Shown: piece after piece, positions 21,650 through 31,012 of the stretch
How the letters are laid out: each line of letters starts with the position of its first letter
Position numbering within the stretch: the first letter of the stretch is position 1
NCBI GenBank assembly: GCA_943359365.1
Contig: CALRHG010000003.1
Coordinates: 1-41,773, forward strand
DNA from: Candidatus Nomurabacteria bacterium
GTDB lineage: Bacteria > Patescibacteriota > Minisyncoccia > Phycocordibacterales > UBA9973
DNA: 41,773 bases
Reading direction: 5' to 3'
Made by a program: the position numbers and the translations under genes
Notes under the pieces: model-generated
What the model was told of the DNA's origin: nothing
Seen by the model: the letters and a program-made list of their open reading frames with translations, nothing else
Database searches by the model: none

Positions 21650-22435
21650 CTAAAAGCTGGATGGAAAAATATTCAGCTCGCAAATAAATGCCAAAAACGC
21701 GCCCAAAACCAGAAACGGCGCGAAGGGAATTTCGCTTTTCATTCCTAATTTTCCCTTCTTCCTGATTTTAGACAACATGATCAAAAATATCCCGACTATT
21801 GCTCCGGACCAAAAAGCGAGCACCAAGCCGGAGAACGCAAAAGGCAGGCCGAGCAGCCAGCCCAAGCCGAGAGCGAGCTTGGCGTCCCCGAGGCCCATCC
21901 ACCTGCCTCCGGACACGAGCCAGAACAAAGCAAAGGGCAAGGCGATGAATATACCCGATAAAAAATTAAATATGTCGGGAGTATGAAAGAAAAATAAACC
22001 GATAAACGCGAGAGCGCCAAAAATAAAAACCAGCGTATCCGGAATTATTTTATGCTTTAAATCATAAACTGCGATAACTAAAAGGATGGAAAACATGACA
22101 GCATAATAATCATACGCAATAAAAAATCCGTATGTATCAATAAAAAATAAGTCTTGGAATTTTAGAAACAATGCCGCAAAAACTAGACCGGAGATAAATT
22201 CAACTATAGGATACTGGATAGAGATTTTTGTTTTACAAGTTCTGCATCTACCTTTTAATGTCAGAAAACTAAAAAGCGGAATAAGCTCGTACCATTGCAG
22301 CTGATTTTGGCAGGACATGCACGCGCTCCTGCCCCCAAAAGATTTATTCGTATTGAGCCGGTAAATTACAACATTCAAGAAACTGCCAATAATGGCGCCA
22401 AATAGAAAAAAGATAATTGTAAGCAGTAATACCAC
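21650..22435 (-). CDS. pilD: Prepilin peptidase (GTG start)
   Basis: GAIIGSFLNVVIYRL, CMSCQNQLQWYELIPLFSFLTLKGRCRTCK, MGLGDAKLALGLG. Confidence 0.92.
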   Translation of the reverse strand: MVLLLTIIFFLFGAIIGSFLNVVIYRLNTNKSFGGRSACMSCQNQLQWYELIPLFSFLTLKGRCRTCKTKISIQYPIVEFISGLVFAALFLKFQDLFFIDTYGFFIAYDYYAVMFSILLVIAVYDLKHKIIPDTLVFIFGALAFIGLFFFHTPDIFNFLSGIFIALPFALFWLVSGGRWMGLGDAKLALGLGWLLGLPFAFSGLVLAFWSGAIVGIFLIMLSKIRKKGKLGMKSEIPFAPFLVLGAFLAFICELNIFPSSF

Positions 22436-22441
22436 AACCTA

Positions 22442-22447
22442 ATTGTA
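22442..22447 (-). promoter_or_regulatory. -10 TACAAT, 6 nt upstream of pilD GTG
   Basis: TACAAT-taggtt-GTG on minus strand. Confidence 0.5.
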
Positions 22448-22476
22448 TCATAACCCTCAAAAAATCCGAACGATGA

Positions 22477-22989
22477 TTATGGACAAGAGAAGGCAAGGTT
22501 CCCAAGAGAGATTGATTCTTTTGCCGCTCCGGTAGAGTCTACACACCAGCCAGAGCTAGGAGTCGTCGGAGATTTTAAAGATGTGATAGCCGCCCAGGCT
22601 GTTGCATTCGCATGACAAACTGAATAGAAATTAGAAGTGCCTGAAGCATTATAAACCCATGCATTGTTTTGAGTAAAACCGTAACCGGCGCCAGCGACAA
22701 CAGCAGGATTGAGTCTCTGAGCAGCGTTCATTATAATATCCAGAACCCCGCCACCAACAGTATCAGTAGCACACATACCCTGATAAGTATTTGTTGGTAC
22801 CTGATCCTCGTAAAACAAAGCGGCTTGAGGACGCATATTGCCCATCGCAGCCTTGATAGCCGCATCGATAGCTTTGTCTCTGGCTGTGCTAAGGGACGCC
22901 AAGACGACAGAAGCCAAGATACCGATGATAGCAATCACCACTAAAAGTTCGATAAGAGTGAAACCTTTCTTTGAATTAATTTTCTTCAT
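22477..22989 (-). CDS. Type IV pilin
   Basis: KKGFTLIELLVVIAIIGILASVVLASLSTAR; C-term WCVDSTGAAKE. Confidence 0.88.
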   Translation of the reverse strand: MKKINSKKGFTLIELLVVIAIIGILASVVLASLSTARDKAIDAAIKAAMGNMRPQAALFYEDQVPTNTYQGMCATDTVGGGVLDIIMNAAQRLNPAVVAGAGYGFTQNNAWVYNASGTSNFYSVCHANATAWAAITSLKSPTTPSSGWCVDSTGAAKESISLGNLAFSCP

Positions 22990-23016
22990 GAATCCTTATT
23001 TATTTTTATACCCTAA

Positions 23017-23538
23017 CTAGCTAGCTGCACAAACACCGCTTGCAACTTTTGCGTCAAGAGTAGCCTGTACTTGATCTGCAACCGCAACTTCTCTTGCTGC
23101 ACCAGTACTATCGACACACCATGCCTTCAAAGGAGTTTTGAGGTGAACAGCGACTGCCCAGGCAGTACCGGCGACAAGACCGTTACAGCTTGTCAATCCG
23201 CCACTTGCGGTCTTAGCAGCAGCAACTTGGGCAACAATAGCTGCAAGCGTAAATATATTTGTCGATGCAGCCGCCGTAGGACAAGCGCCGGAAACAGCTG
23301 CAGGAAGAGAGGCGGTGCATGTACCGCCTGCGGCGTAACATCCTCCTTGAGTATCGTATTGCAATTCAGCATTTACCCTCACTCCCGCTAAGTTTGCTTT
23401 CACGGCGGCATCAGCACCTTTGGAACGCGCAGTGTTAAGCGAAGCAAGCACGACAGAAGCCAAGATACCGATGATAGCAACCACAACCAAGAGTTCGATT
23501 AATGTAAAACCCGACTTAAACTTTTTGCTGAAATTCAT
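23017..23538 (-). CDS. Type IV pilin
   Basis: KSGFTLIELLVVVAIIGILASVVLASLNTARSKG; C-term WCVDSTGAARE. Confidence 0.88.
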   Translation of the reverse strand: MNFSKKFKSGFTLIELLVVVAIIGILASVVLASLNTARSKGADAAVKANLAGVRVNAELQYDTQGGCYAAGGTCTASLPAAVSGACPTAAASTNIFTLAAIVAQVAAAKTASGGLTSCNGLVAGTAWAVAVHLKTPLKAWCVDSTGAAREVAVADQVQATLDAKVASGVCAAS

Positions 23539-23596
23539 CTTTTATAAGAATTTATTATATTAATAATTAAGACTTGATTCTCGTATCTGTGGGACA

Positions 23597-23965
23597 TTAA
23601 CAGCCAGTTCCAGAGAACGCAATCGAAGAGTCAGTAACAGTGGCGCTAGTGCAGCTTCCTCCTTTTCCGGCAGTAGGAGTGATGGTAGCAGTACCTCCTC
23701 CTGAACCGTCACAAGTATTGTTGGCAACAGTACCAAAAGTAGAACCTATAAGACCTGTTATAGCAGTAGATGCAGCTTTACCATCACAAAAAAGGGTTAT
23801 ACTCGTGCGCACTTGAGTCATCTCAGCTTTAAAGGCGGCAGTCTGCCCCTTTGTTCTAGCAGTGTTAAGTGAAGCAAGCACGACAGAAGCCAAGATACCA
23901 ATGATAGCCACCACCACCAAGAGTTCGATAAGCGTAAAACCTTTTTTGAAATTAATTTTTTTCAT
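23597..23965 (-). CDS. Type IV pilin, short
   Basis: KKGFTLIELLVVVAIIGILASVVLASLNTARTKG. Confidence 0.86.
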   Translation of the reverse strand: MKKINFKKGFTLIELLVVVAIIGILASVVLASLNTARTKGQTAAFKAEMTQVRTSITLFCDGKAASTAITGLIGSTFGTVANNTCDGSGGGTATITPTAGKGGSCTSATVTDSSIAFSGTGC

Positions 23966-24013
23966 AATTTGTACTTTACTTTATAATTTTTCCGACTAAA
24001 TTTTAATGCTTGA

Positions 24014-24050
24014 ATTATATCATAGTACAGGCAAGAGAGTTATCCACAGG
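24014..24050 (-). promoter_or_regulatory. Pilin promoter: -10 TATAAT (24014-24019) with DnaA-box-like TTATCCACA (24040-24048)
   Basis: Exact 9-mer match to TTATNCACA upstream of TATAAT. Confidence 0.45.
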
Positions 24051-24057
24051 GTAGGGT

Positions 24058-25266
24058 TTAGCTTATCCCTCCCGCCAGATTGTAAATAGGCATCAGCACC
24101 GACACCAGCAGTATCCCCACTCCCAGACCCAGAACCACGATCATGACCGGCTCGATCAATCCGACCAGGGTATCAATCGCATCATCCACTTCACGCCGAT
24201 AGAAATCGGTTAAAGTTTTCAAAATAGTGCCTATGGAGCCAGTTTCCTCGCCCACTAAAACCATTTGTACCAAAATCCCCGGGATTTCGACTTTGTGTTT
24301 GGAAAAGGCGACAGAGAGCGCCAGGCCGGACTTTACTCCGTCAGCCACGGACATCAAAACTTCTTTGTACACGCGGCTGCCGACCACATCAGCCGTAATA
24401 TCTATCGCTCGAACGATCGGCACGCCGGAAGAAAGCATGGTATTTAAGTTGTCGGTGATTCTGGAAAGATAGAGTTTTTTGTAAAGGTTCCCGATAGCCG
24501 GCAGAGAGAGCTTCATGGAATCAAGATATATCTTCCCTCTTTCCGTGGAAGCCAGACGCCAGAGCCAGATACCGAGAAGAACCATAAAAATCACCATGAT
24601 GAAGCCATAGTTAACAAAAATATTGGAAATGGTGATAACGACTGTAGTATAGAAAGGCACATCCTGCCCGGAGTCGAGAATAATACTGGAGAGTTTTGGA
24701 ATAACCACGACAAACATCAAACTCATCACCACAATAAAAGTTATGACCACGAACACCGGGTAGATAAGCGCATTCCTGGTTTTAGACGTGAGAGAATACT
24801 GCCGATCCAGATATTCGGCCAGATAGAGAAATGTCTGGTTGAGTTTTCCGGTTTCCTCGCCCACCTTGACCATGTTTATATAAAAACTGGAAAATATATC
24901 CGGGTGCTTGGCAAGCGCGCCGGAAATAGAAAGTCCCGCCTGCAAGTCGTCTCCGATAGCGGTCAGCTTCTTGCCCAAAAGTGGATTTTCGGTATTACCC
25001 GCGAGTATAGTAAAGGCTTTGAGCGCGGAGATTTGCGATTCAAACAACGTCGCTATCTGGCGCGAAAGAATGACGATATCTTTATTTTTAACCTTTTCAA
25101 AAAAAGAAACCTCGAAACTAGACTTTTTTTCTGTTTCGTCTTTGATGGAAATAATCACCAACCCGCGCCTCTGCAGACCGCTGATGGCTATGTCGCGGTT
25201 GGGCGCATCAATCTCGCCCTCTTTGTTGACTCCTTCATCATCTATGGCTTTGTATTTGAATAGCAT
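24058..25266 (-). CDS. pilC: T4P inner-membrane platform protein
   Basis: Two T2SSF repeats; FSSFYINMVKVGEETGKLNQTFLYLAEYLDRQ. Confidence 0.92.
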   Translation of the reverse strand: MLFKYKAIDDEGVNKEGEIDAPNRDIAISGLQRRGLVIISIKDETEKKSSFEVSFFEKVKNKDIVILSRQIATLFESQISALKAFTILAGNTENPLLGKKLTAIGDDLQAGLSISGALAKHPDIFSSFYINMVKVGEETGKLNQTFLYLAEYLDRQYSLTSKTRNALIYPVFVVITFIVVMSLMFVVVIPKLSSIILDSGQDVPFYTTVVITISNIFVNYGFIMVIFMVLLGIWLWRLASTERGKIYLDSMKLSLPAIGNLYKKLYLSRITDNLNTMLSSGVPIVRAIDITADVVGSRVYKEVLMSVADGVKSGLALSVAFSKHKVEIPGILVQMVLVGEETGSIGTILKTLTDFYRREVDDAIDTLVGLIEPVMIVVLGLGVGILLVSVLMPIYNLAGGIS

Positions 25267-25270
25267 ATGA

Positions 25271-26329
25271 TTACATCATGCGTTCGAGACCCTTAGGGTT
25301 TAAAGAATACTGATGGGCATTTTCTATGGAAATCTCTCCCGCGCGGACGAGCTCCATCAGCGAGTGGTTCAAATCTATCATGCCGGACTCCATACCCGTT
25401 TCTATGACGACATCTATTTCATGGGTGCGCTTCTCGCGGATCAAATTTGATACTGCGTTATTGTTGAGCAGAAGCTCATACGCGGGCACCAGCCCGCCGG
25501 TAATCCTCGGGATCAGCCTCTGAGAGAAAATTCCCAGAAGCGAAGCCGCCAGCTGGGTGCGGATCTGATCCTGCTGGTTTCCGGGAAAAGAGTCGATAAT
25601 TCTGTCTATAGTCTGAGAGGCATTGTTCGTATGTAAGGTAGAAAGCACCAAATGCCCCGTCTCAGCGGCAGTCACCGCGGTGGCAATCGTCTCGGGATTA
25701 CGCATTTCCCCGATCATGATGACATTCACATCTTCGCGAAAGACGGATTTGAGCGCGATGTGAAAATCCTTCGTATCAATGCCGACTTCGCGCTGGTTGA
25801 TCATAGATTTATTGGGAACATATACGTGTTCGATCGGATCTTCGATAGTTACGATGTTAGCGGCCTGTTCGTTGTTGATGAGATCAACCATGGCGGAGAG
25901 AGTGGTAGACTTTCCCTGCCCCACAGGACCCACCACCAAAAAAAATCCCTGCTTCTTGCGAGACAAATCAGCCAGAATAGCCGGCAGATGCAGCTCCGGA
26001 AGAGTTTTAACTTTTGGCACCAACCGAAAAACTATGCAGATCAGCCCTTTTTGAAAAAAAGCGTTTCCGCGCAATCTCGCCTCCCCGCGAAAATCATAAG
26101 AAAAGTCTGCCTCCTGATTTTCCAAAAATGCATCGATTTTCGCTTTTGCTAATATTTGTCCCAAAATTCCAAGCATGTCTTCTTGGGTAAAAACCGGATG
26201 CTTCACTAGGAATATCAGCTCGCCGGCGACACGAATAGCCGGCACGCGGCTGGTACCCATATGTAAATCCGATCCGCCCTCGCGGATGACAGTCAAAATA
26301 AGTTCTTCAAGTTTGGCTTTGTAATCCAT
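25271..26329 (-). CDS. pilT: Retraction ATPase
   Basis: GPVGQGKSTTLSAMVD, VTIEDPIEHVY, GEMRNPETIATAVTAAETGHLVLSTLHTN. Confidence 0.92.
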   Translation of the reverse strand: MDYKAKLEELILTVIREGGSDLHMGTSRVPAIRVAGELIFLVKHPVFTQEDMLGILGQILAKAKIDAFLENQEADFSYDFRGEARLRGNAFFQKGLICIVFRLVPKVKTLPELHLPAILADLSRKKQGFFLVVGPVGQGKSTTLSAMVDLINNEQAANIVTIEDPIEHVYVPNKSMINQREVGIDTKDFHIALKSVFREDVNVIMIGEMRNPETIATAVTAAETGHLVLSTLHTNNASQTIDRIIDSFPGNQQDQIRTQLAASLLGIFSQRLIPRITGGLVPAYELLLNNNAVSNLIREKRTHEIDVVIETGMESGMIDLNHSLMELVRAGEISIENAHQYSLNPKGLERMM

Positions 26330-26734
26330 TTATTTCATTGGAACTGGGTTTTTCTTGCCTAAAATTTCCACCACCTGATTGATAACTTCCACCGGGGTAG
26401 AATTCGCCTTTACGATATAGCCCGCCACTCCGAGCTGGTTGCCTTGATCAATGTCAGACTGCTGGCTTTTGTTGGATAAAACTATTTTCAGGCAATTCGG
26501 GCACAATTTTTCCGTATTTATTTTTGCCAGCATTTCAAAACCGTCCATTTCCGGCATGATTATATCCATGAGCATGACCTCGGGAGCGAGTCCGCCTTTT
26601 AGTTTTTCTATCGCCTCGGCTCCGCCGCCCGCCGTATGAACTTCGAAATTATTCTGGCTGAATTTGAGCGCATACATATCCAAAAGAAAACTGTCGTCGT
26701 CGACTATTAAAATTTTTCTCTTTTCGCCTTCCAT
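26330..26734 (-). CDS. Stand-alone receiver-domain response regulator
   Basis: KILIVDDDSFLLDMYALKF, VMLMDIIMPEMDGFEML, YIVKA. Confidence 0.88.
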   Translation of the reverse strand: MEGEKRKILIVDDDSFLLDMYALKFSQNNFEVHTAGGGAEAIEKLKGGLAPEVMLMDIIMPEMDGFEMLAKINTEKLCPNCLKIVLSNKSQQSDIDQGNQLGVAGYIVKANSTPVEVINQVVEILGKKNPVPMK

Positions 26735-26769
26735 AAATTTCTGGTTACCTTACTAACAACTGCTGATTA

Positions 26770-26812
26770 ATTATACTACATAATAACTTTTAATTGAATA
26801 GGCTGTGTATAA
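26770..26812 (-). promoter_or_regulatory. Promoter of receiver-pilT-pilC: -10 TATAAT (26770-26775) and DnaA-box-like TTATACACA (26804-26812)
   Basis: tgtgtataact on plus strand; TATAAT on minus. Confidence 0.45.
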
Positions 26813-26832
26813 CTTTGCTATTTTATCAGTTT

Positions 26833-27375
26833 TCAATAATTCTTGTAGTAATCCGATATTCGGTAAAACACAGAACCATTGAGGTCCGTTGTCCAGGTAA
26901 TCTTGCCGCAGTCCAAGTTTTCATCTCCGTCAAAAATTTTGCTTAAAGCGCGACCGATTGTATCCGGAACGCCTCGAGCATGAATATTTACCCCGCGATA
27001 GACAGTTCCTCCGTCCCCGCAAACAACTTGGTCAAGATCGTTATCAAACCCATAGACAGTTCCCCCGGGAGGTTTGGGGGCGGAAGGCAGAAATTTTCCC
27101 AGACGAGCGGGGTTCGTCACCAGCATGTCAATGTCGGGGTTACCGCCTACCCCGAAGTCCGTTTCGGGCCACCATTCGGAGATGTTTTCCTCATCCGCGA
27201 GTAGCAGAAAAGCCTTTTCCATCTCCTTAAAGTCAGCGGCAATTTTTGCAGTTTTGACTTTTTCCCGGGCGCTGTTCAAAGAAGCCATTACCACAGAAGC
27301 CAAAAGGCTGATGATAGCGACGACGACTAGAAGTTCTATGAGAGTGAATCCTCGCCTTGATTTATGATCAAACAT
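26833..27375 (-). CDS. Type IV pilin-like protein
   Basis: RRGFTLIELLVVVAIISLLASVVMASLNSARE. Confidence 0.85.
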   Translation of the reverse strand: MFDHKSRRGFTLIELLVVVAIISLLASVVMASLNSAREKVKTAKIAADFKEMEKAFLLLADEENISEWWPETDFGVGGNPDIDMLVTNPARLGKFLPSAPKPPGGTVYGFDNDLDQVVCGDGGTVYRGVNIHARGVPDTIGRALSKIFDGDENLDCGKITWTTDLNGSVFYRISDYYKNY

Positions 27376-27381
27376 AAAGTA

Positions 27382-27387
27382 ATTATA
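27382..27387 (-). promoter_or_regulatory. -10 TATAAT, 6 nt upstream of pilin-like ATG
   Basis: TATAAT-tacttt-ATG on minus strand. Confidence 0.55.
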
Positions 27388-27414
27388 CTATATCGTAGAC
27401 TTACAAACAGAGCC

Positions 27415-28089
27415 TTAGACTCTGTCTGGAAGGATATCTTCTTCCGTAAGAGAAGTTTTTCCTCTTTCTTCTCTGATAATTGAAATAATTTCATCACAGT
27501 GTTTTTTAAAATTCTTACTACCGCCAAAAATTTCTAAGATTCTTCCCCCTTCTTCTTTTGACACAACTTTAAAATTATTATTCTCATATTCACAGTCACT
27601 GGCGAAAATAAGATGCATTTTATTTTTTGGAATATCATGAACACCATAATTTTTATTCGCATACCCAAGAATTTTGTTAAAATAACCTTCATTATTTAAA
27701 TGATGCGATTTGAAAGGCCCTTGAAAAAGCGACCCTGAACGCTCATTTTTTACATTAAAGTAATAAGTGTACCCGCCTTGCAGTTTTTGCATAAATTTAG
27801 CTATCCCACCATCCACTAATTGTTTCAACAAGAAATGAAAATGATTTGGGTTTAAGCAAAGAGCAACAATAGCGACCAATGGATCTTTGGAAAACAGAGC
27901 CTTAGACTCTGATTTTAGTTGAGAATTTCTAAAATCTCTTATGCTTCCTACTCCCTCCATTTGGTTAAAATCGCTGATACTTTCAATAAAACGATCTACG
28001 TCTTTTTTATCGTTAAAAATATCCCGCTTATCTACTCCGCGATTGTAGATATGATAATATTCCCCTGTTATAATTGGCTGTTTTCTCAT
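27415..28089 (-). CDS. REP-associated tyrosine transposase (Y1_Tnp / RAYT)
   Basis: GEYYHIYNRGVDKRDIF, HUH motif NPNHFHFLL, GGYTYYFN catalytic Tyr region. Confidence 0.88.
   Translation of the reverse strand: MRKQPIITGEYYHIYNRGVDKRDIFNDKKDVDRFIESISDFNQMEGVGSIRDFRNSQLKSESKALFSKDPLVAIVALCLNPNHFHFLLKQLVDGGIAKFMQKLQGGYTYYFNVKNERSGSLFQGPFKSHHLNNEGYFNKILGYANKNYGVHDIPKNKMHLIFASDCEYENNNFKVVSKEEGGRILEIFGGSKNFKKHCDEIISIIREERGKTSLTEEDILPDRV
27894..27911. repeat. Internal in-frame copy of the RAYT repeat
   Basis: acagagccttagactctg inside the transposase ORF, encoding SESKAL. Confidence 0.85.
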
Positions 28090-28136
28090 ACGATAAGTAT
28101 AACATATTCCGAACAGAGTCTAAGGCTCTGTAAATT

Positions 28137-29876
28137 TTACTCATTCTCGTTGCTGAAATTGTAGACTTCGGCCCAGGGGATAGCGCCTTGCAAAGATTTG
28201 AGCATCGCGTCTTCGCGCATCATCAGCATTCCCTTCTTGCGGGCTACCTTATAAATATCGCCGTTAGTCGGGCTTTTCAAGATCACATTCTGCATTTCTT
28301 TGTCTATTTTAAACATTTCAAAAATAGCGACACGGCCGCGGGTGCCGGAAGGACAATCGCTCGAAGGAACCGTCTCGTACATTTCTCCCTTGACTCCGAT
28401 TTCTTTTTTAAATTCTTCGGGCAAATCTTTGGTCTGCTCTTCGATCTGCATTTTTATGCTCTCGTCCATCGGAACAAGTTTTTTGGAAGAAGAGCAAGTC
28501 ATTCGAGCCAGACGCTGAGCGATAGACAAAATAAGCGTCGGCGCGATCAAATACGGATCAACTCCCATGTCTACCAGTCGGGGTACGGCGCCGATGGCAT
28601 TGTTTGTGTGAAGCGTCGAGAGGACGAGGTGCCCGGTCAAAGCCGCCTGAATAGCCAGCTGGGCTGTTTCCTTGTCGCGGATTTCTCCGACCATGATTAT
28701 ATCCGGGTCTTGGCGGAGAATGGAACGCAGTCCGGAAGCGAAAGTGTAGCCGATTTCCGGCATCATCTGCGACTGGTTTATGTCCGGCATGTGGTATTCC
28801 ACCGGATCTTCCAGCGATATGATGTTGCTTTTTTCTTTATCGAGCTCATTCATCATCGAATATAAAGTGGTGGATTTTCCGGATCCGGTCGGGCCGGTAA
28901 TCAAAATAAGCCCGTAAGGCTTCTTCAGGGCTTCCCGCACGAGGCCGAGATTGATCTCAGAAAGTCCGAGCTGATCCAAAGGCTTGACTCCTTTTTCAGA
29001 ATCAAGTATTCGCATCACGACTTTCTCCCCGTAATACGCCGGCATGGTAGAGACGCGAAAATCAATTTTGCGCCCGTCAATATTTGCGCTGAAACTTCCG
29101 TCCTGCGGTTTTCTTTTTTCATCGAGCCTGAGCTTGGCTAAAATTTTTATGCGCGCCACTATTCCGCTGTAAATATTCGGCGGCAAAACTATGGTGGTAT
29201 GGAGCGTCCCGTCCACGCGAAAGCGCACTTTTACTTTTTCTCCGCCAAATTCGATATGGATGTCTGAAGCGTTGCCTTCGATGGCATTGCGCAGTATTAC
29301 GGCGACTATTTTTATGACCGGCGCGTCTTCGACTATTTTTCCTTCCTCGCCTGATTTTATATTTTTAATCTCCTTGGTTAAATTTTCCTCATTCAGAGTT
29401 TTTACCTCGTCTTCTTTAATTTCAGAGAGTGCTTCTTCCACCTGAGTTCCAAGACCCTTGTAAGCCTGCATGACCCTATCGTAATCACTTTTAGAAATCA
29501 GATATATTTTGAAAGGAATCCCGAGCTTGGCGGAAATAAATTGGAGCGCGTCCATGGTCTCGACATTTTCGCCGTCCGTGACGCCCACTTCGAGCACGTT
29601 ATCCGCAAGTTTGATCGGAGCAAAACGATAATGCGCGGCGGAGTCTTCGGAAATATATTTCAGGGCATCAAAAGAAGGCTCCTCCATGGAAAGCTTTTTG
29701 ACCGGCATTTGCAGATACTCCCCCTTAGCTTTGAGGATTTTATCCTCTGCCACTCCGGACTCGATCAGAGCCTCATCTAAATTCCCATTGTATTTTTCTT
29801 GCGCGCGGTTTTTGATCTCGCCTACTTGGCTCCTCTCGATTGCTCCTTCTTTAATTAACTCTTCTAAAAAACTCAT
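28137..29876 (-). CDS. pilB: T4P extension ATPase
   Basis: GPTGSGKSTTLYSMMNEL, SLEDPVEYHMPDINQSQM, LRSILRQDPDIIMVGEIRDKETAQLA. Confidence 0.94.
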   Translation of the reverse strand: MSFLEELIKEGAIERSQVGEIKNRAQEKYNGNLDEALIESGVAEDKILKAKGEYLQMPVKKLSMEEPSFDALKYISEDSAAHYRFAPIKLADNVLEVGVTDGENVETMDALQFISAKLGIPFKIYLISKSDYDRVMQAYKGLGTQVEEALSEIKEDEVKTLNEENLTKEIKNIKSGEEGKIVEDAPVIKIVAVILRNAIEGNASDIHIEFGGEKVKVRFRVDGTLHTTIVLPPNIYSGIVARIKILAKLRLDEKRKPQDGSFSANIDGRKIDFRVSTMPAYYGEKVVMRILDSEKGVKPLDQLGLSEINLGLVREALKKPYGLILITGPTGSGKSTTLYSMMNELDKEKSNIISLEDPVEYHMPDINQSQMMPEIGYTFASGLRSILRQDPDIIMVGEIRDKETAQLAIQAALTGHLVLSTLHTNNAIGAVPRLVDMGVDPYLIAPTLILSIAQRLARMTCSSSKKLVPMDESIKMQIEEQTKDLPEEFKKEIGVKGEMYETVPSSDCPSGTRGRVAIFEMFKIDKEMQNVILKSPTNGDIYKVARKKGMLMMREDAMLKSLQGAIPWAEVYNFSNENE

Positions 29877-29883
29877 AGTTGAA

Positions 29884-30291
29884 TTAAGGGGTTAAGGGCG
29901 CTCCCGCAGGTCCGCCTGGAGTCAAGGGAAGAGTAGATTCTTCCGATAGGACAATATCGTTTCCAAGCGGAGCAAACGGATTCGGCCTGCCTTCGGTGCC
30001 GTCCGGAGTAAGAGTAATGCTGTGAGAGCCGTCAAGACTCGCAAAAGCAGGTTCAGAAAAAATAGCGTCGTCTAATCTGATATTTTTGACAGACAATAGC
30101 AAAGTCAAAAATTCTTGGGCAACCGCAGAATTATTTTTGGGAGTTGCGGCTGCCGCCCCTGGCACGCCAGGAACTGTCGGAGAAGAAACCAAAGGAGCGG
30201 TAGCGGCAGGCTTTTTTATCACGAAAAAATAAACCAAAACAAGCACTACTCCGATTGCGACGAATATTAATATGTTTCTTAATTTTGGCAT
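29884..30291 (-). CDS. Small single-TM pilus-locus protein, possible PilP-like
   Basis: N-terminal TM anchor, Pro/Ala linker, GRPNPFAPLG; position after pilO. Confidence 0.45.
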   Translation of the reverse strand: MPKLRNILIFVAIGVVLVLVYFFVIKKPAATAPLVSSPTVPGVPGAAAATPKNNSAVAQEFLTLLLSVKNIRLDDAIFSEPAFASLDGSHSITLTPDGTEGRPNPFAPLGNDIVLSEESTLPLTPGGPAGAPLTP

Positions 30292-30292
30292 T

Positions 30293-31012
30293 TTAATTTT
30301 TTAACCAGTAAGTTTTAATTTTAAAATTATATTCATACGACTGCTGCGCATTCGCGCCGGGGCTTCCTGTATTTCCGGTACCGGTACTTGAAGAAAATTG
30401 AATCGAAGCCACGTCGACGATTCGGAGGTTGCTTTCCAAATCCTTGGTGAAATTAAGAAAGTTACTGTAAGTGGCTGTCGTAGAAAACTCCAAATCCCAT
30501 ATTCCGTAGTCTTTGCGCGGACCTTGCGCGGAAGCAGCCGGAGGCGTACCCGCCGGAACCGGAGCGGCATTGGCAGGTTTGGAGGTCGCAGTACCCGTAG
30601 CCGTCGCCGCTCCGCTTGCCGTGCTGTACTTCACATTTTTGAGCGCCATGCCGTAAGGCAATGCTATCTGCTCTATTTCCAGAATCAAGCGTATGTTGTC
30701 AATATTTTCCGGCAGAAGTTTACTGATCTTTTCCAAGTTGGCCGGATCAATAGCATTTTGCTTGACAGTTAATTTATCTCTTTCGACTTCCAAAGATTTG
30801 GAGTTATCCAGAGCTTTATTATAAGACGCCAATTTCTCCTGCAGTGCGACAATCCCGGGAGACGCGAGATCCGGGGAATCATAAATAGGTTTGCCGAACA
30901 TGAAAAAAACGGCAGCGCTGATTCCTATTAAAATAACCGGCATCAAAAATCTCATCATAAAATTAACTTTCTGTCGCAAGTATCTTCTTATAATTAACAA
31001 AACTCGGATCAA
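30293..31012 (-). CDS. pilO: PilO-like protein
   Basis: Single TM then coiled coil and LLPENIDNIRLILEIEQIALPYGM; pilMNO order. Confidence 0.7.
   Translation of the reverse strand: MIRVLLIIRRYLRQKVNFMMRFLMPVILIGISAAVFFMFGKPIYDSPDLASPGIVALQEKLASYNKALDNSKSLEVERDKLTVKQNAIDPANLEKISKLLPENIDNIRLILEIEQIALPYGMALKNVKYSTASGAATATGTATSKPANAAPVPAGTPPAASAQGPRKDYGIWDLEFSTTATYSNFLNFTKDLESNLRIVDVASIQFSSSTGTGNTGSPGANAQQSYEYNFKIKTYWLKN

Larger units (their letters stand above)
27407..28131 (-). mobile_element. RAYT-type element: Y1 transposase flanked by inverted 19-bp palindromic repeats
   Basis: acagagccttagactctgt at 27407-27425 and its reverse complement at 28113-28131. Confidence 0.7.

Noticed and set aside
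26804-26812. Replication origin suggested by DnaA-like boxes
   Set aside because: Boxes are single, kilobases apart and at pilus promoters; no dnaA/dnaN and no clustered boxes or AT-rich unwinding element.
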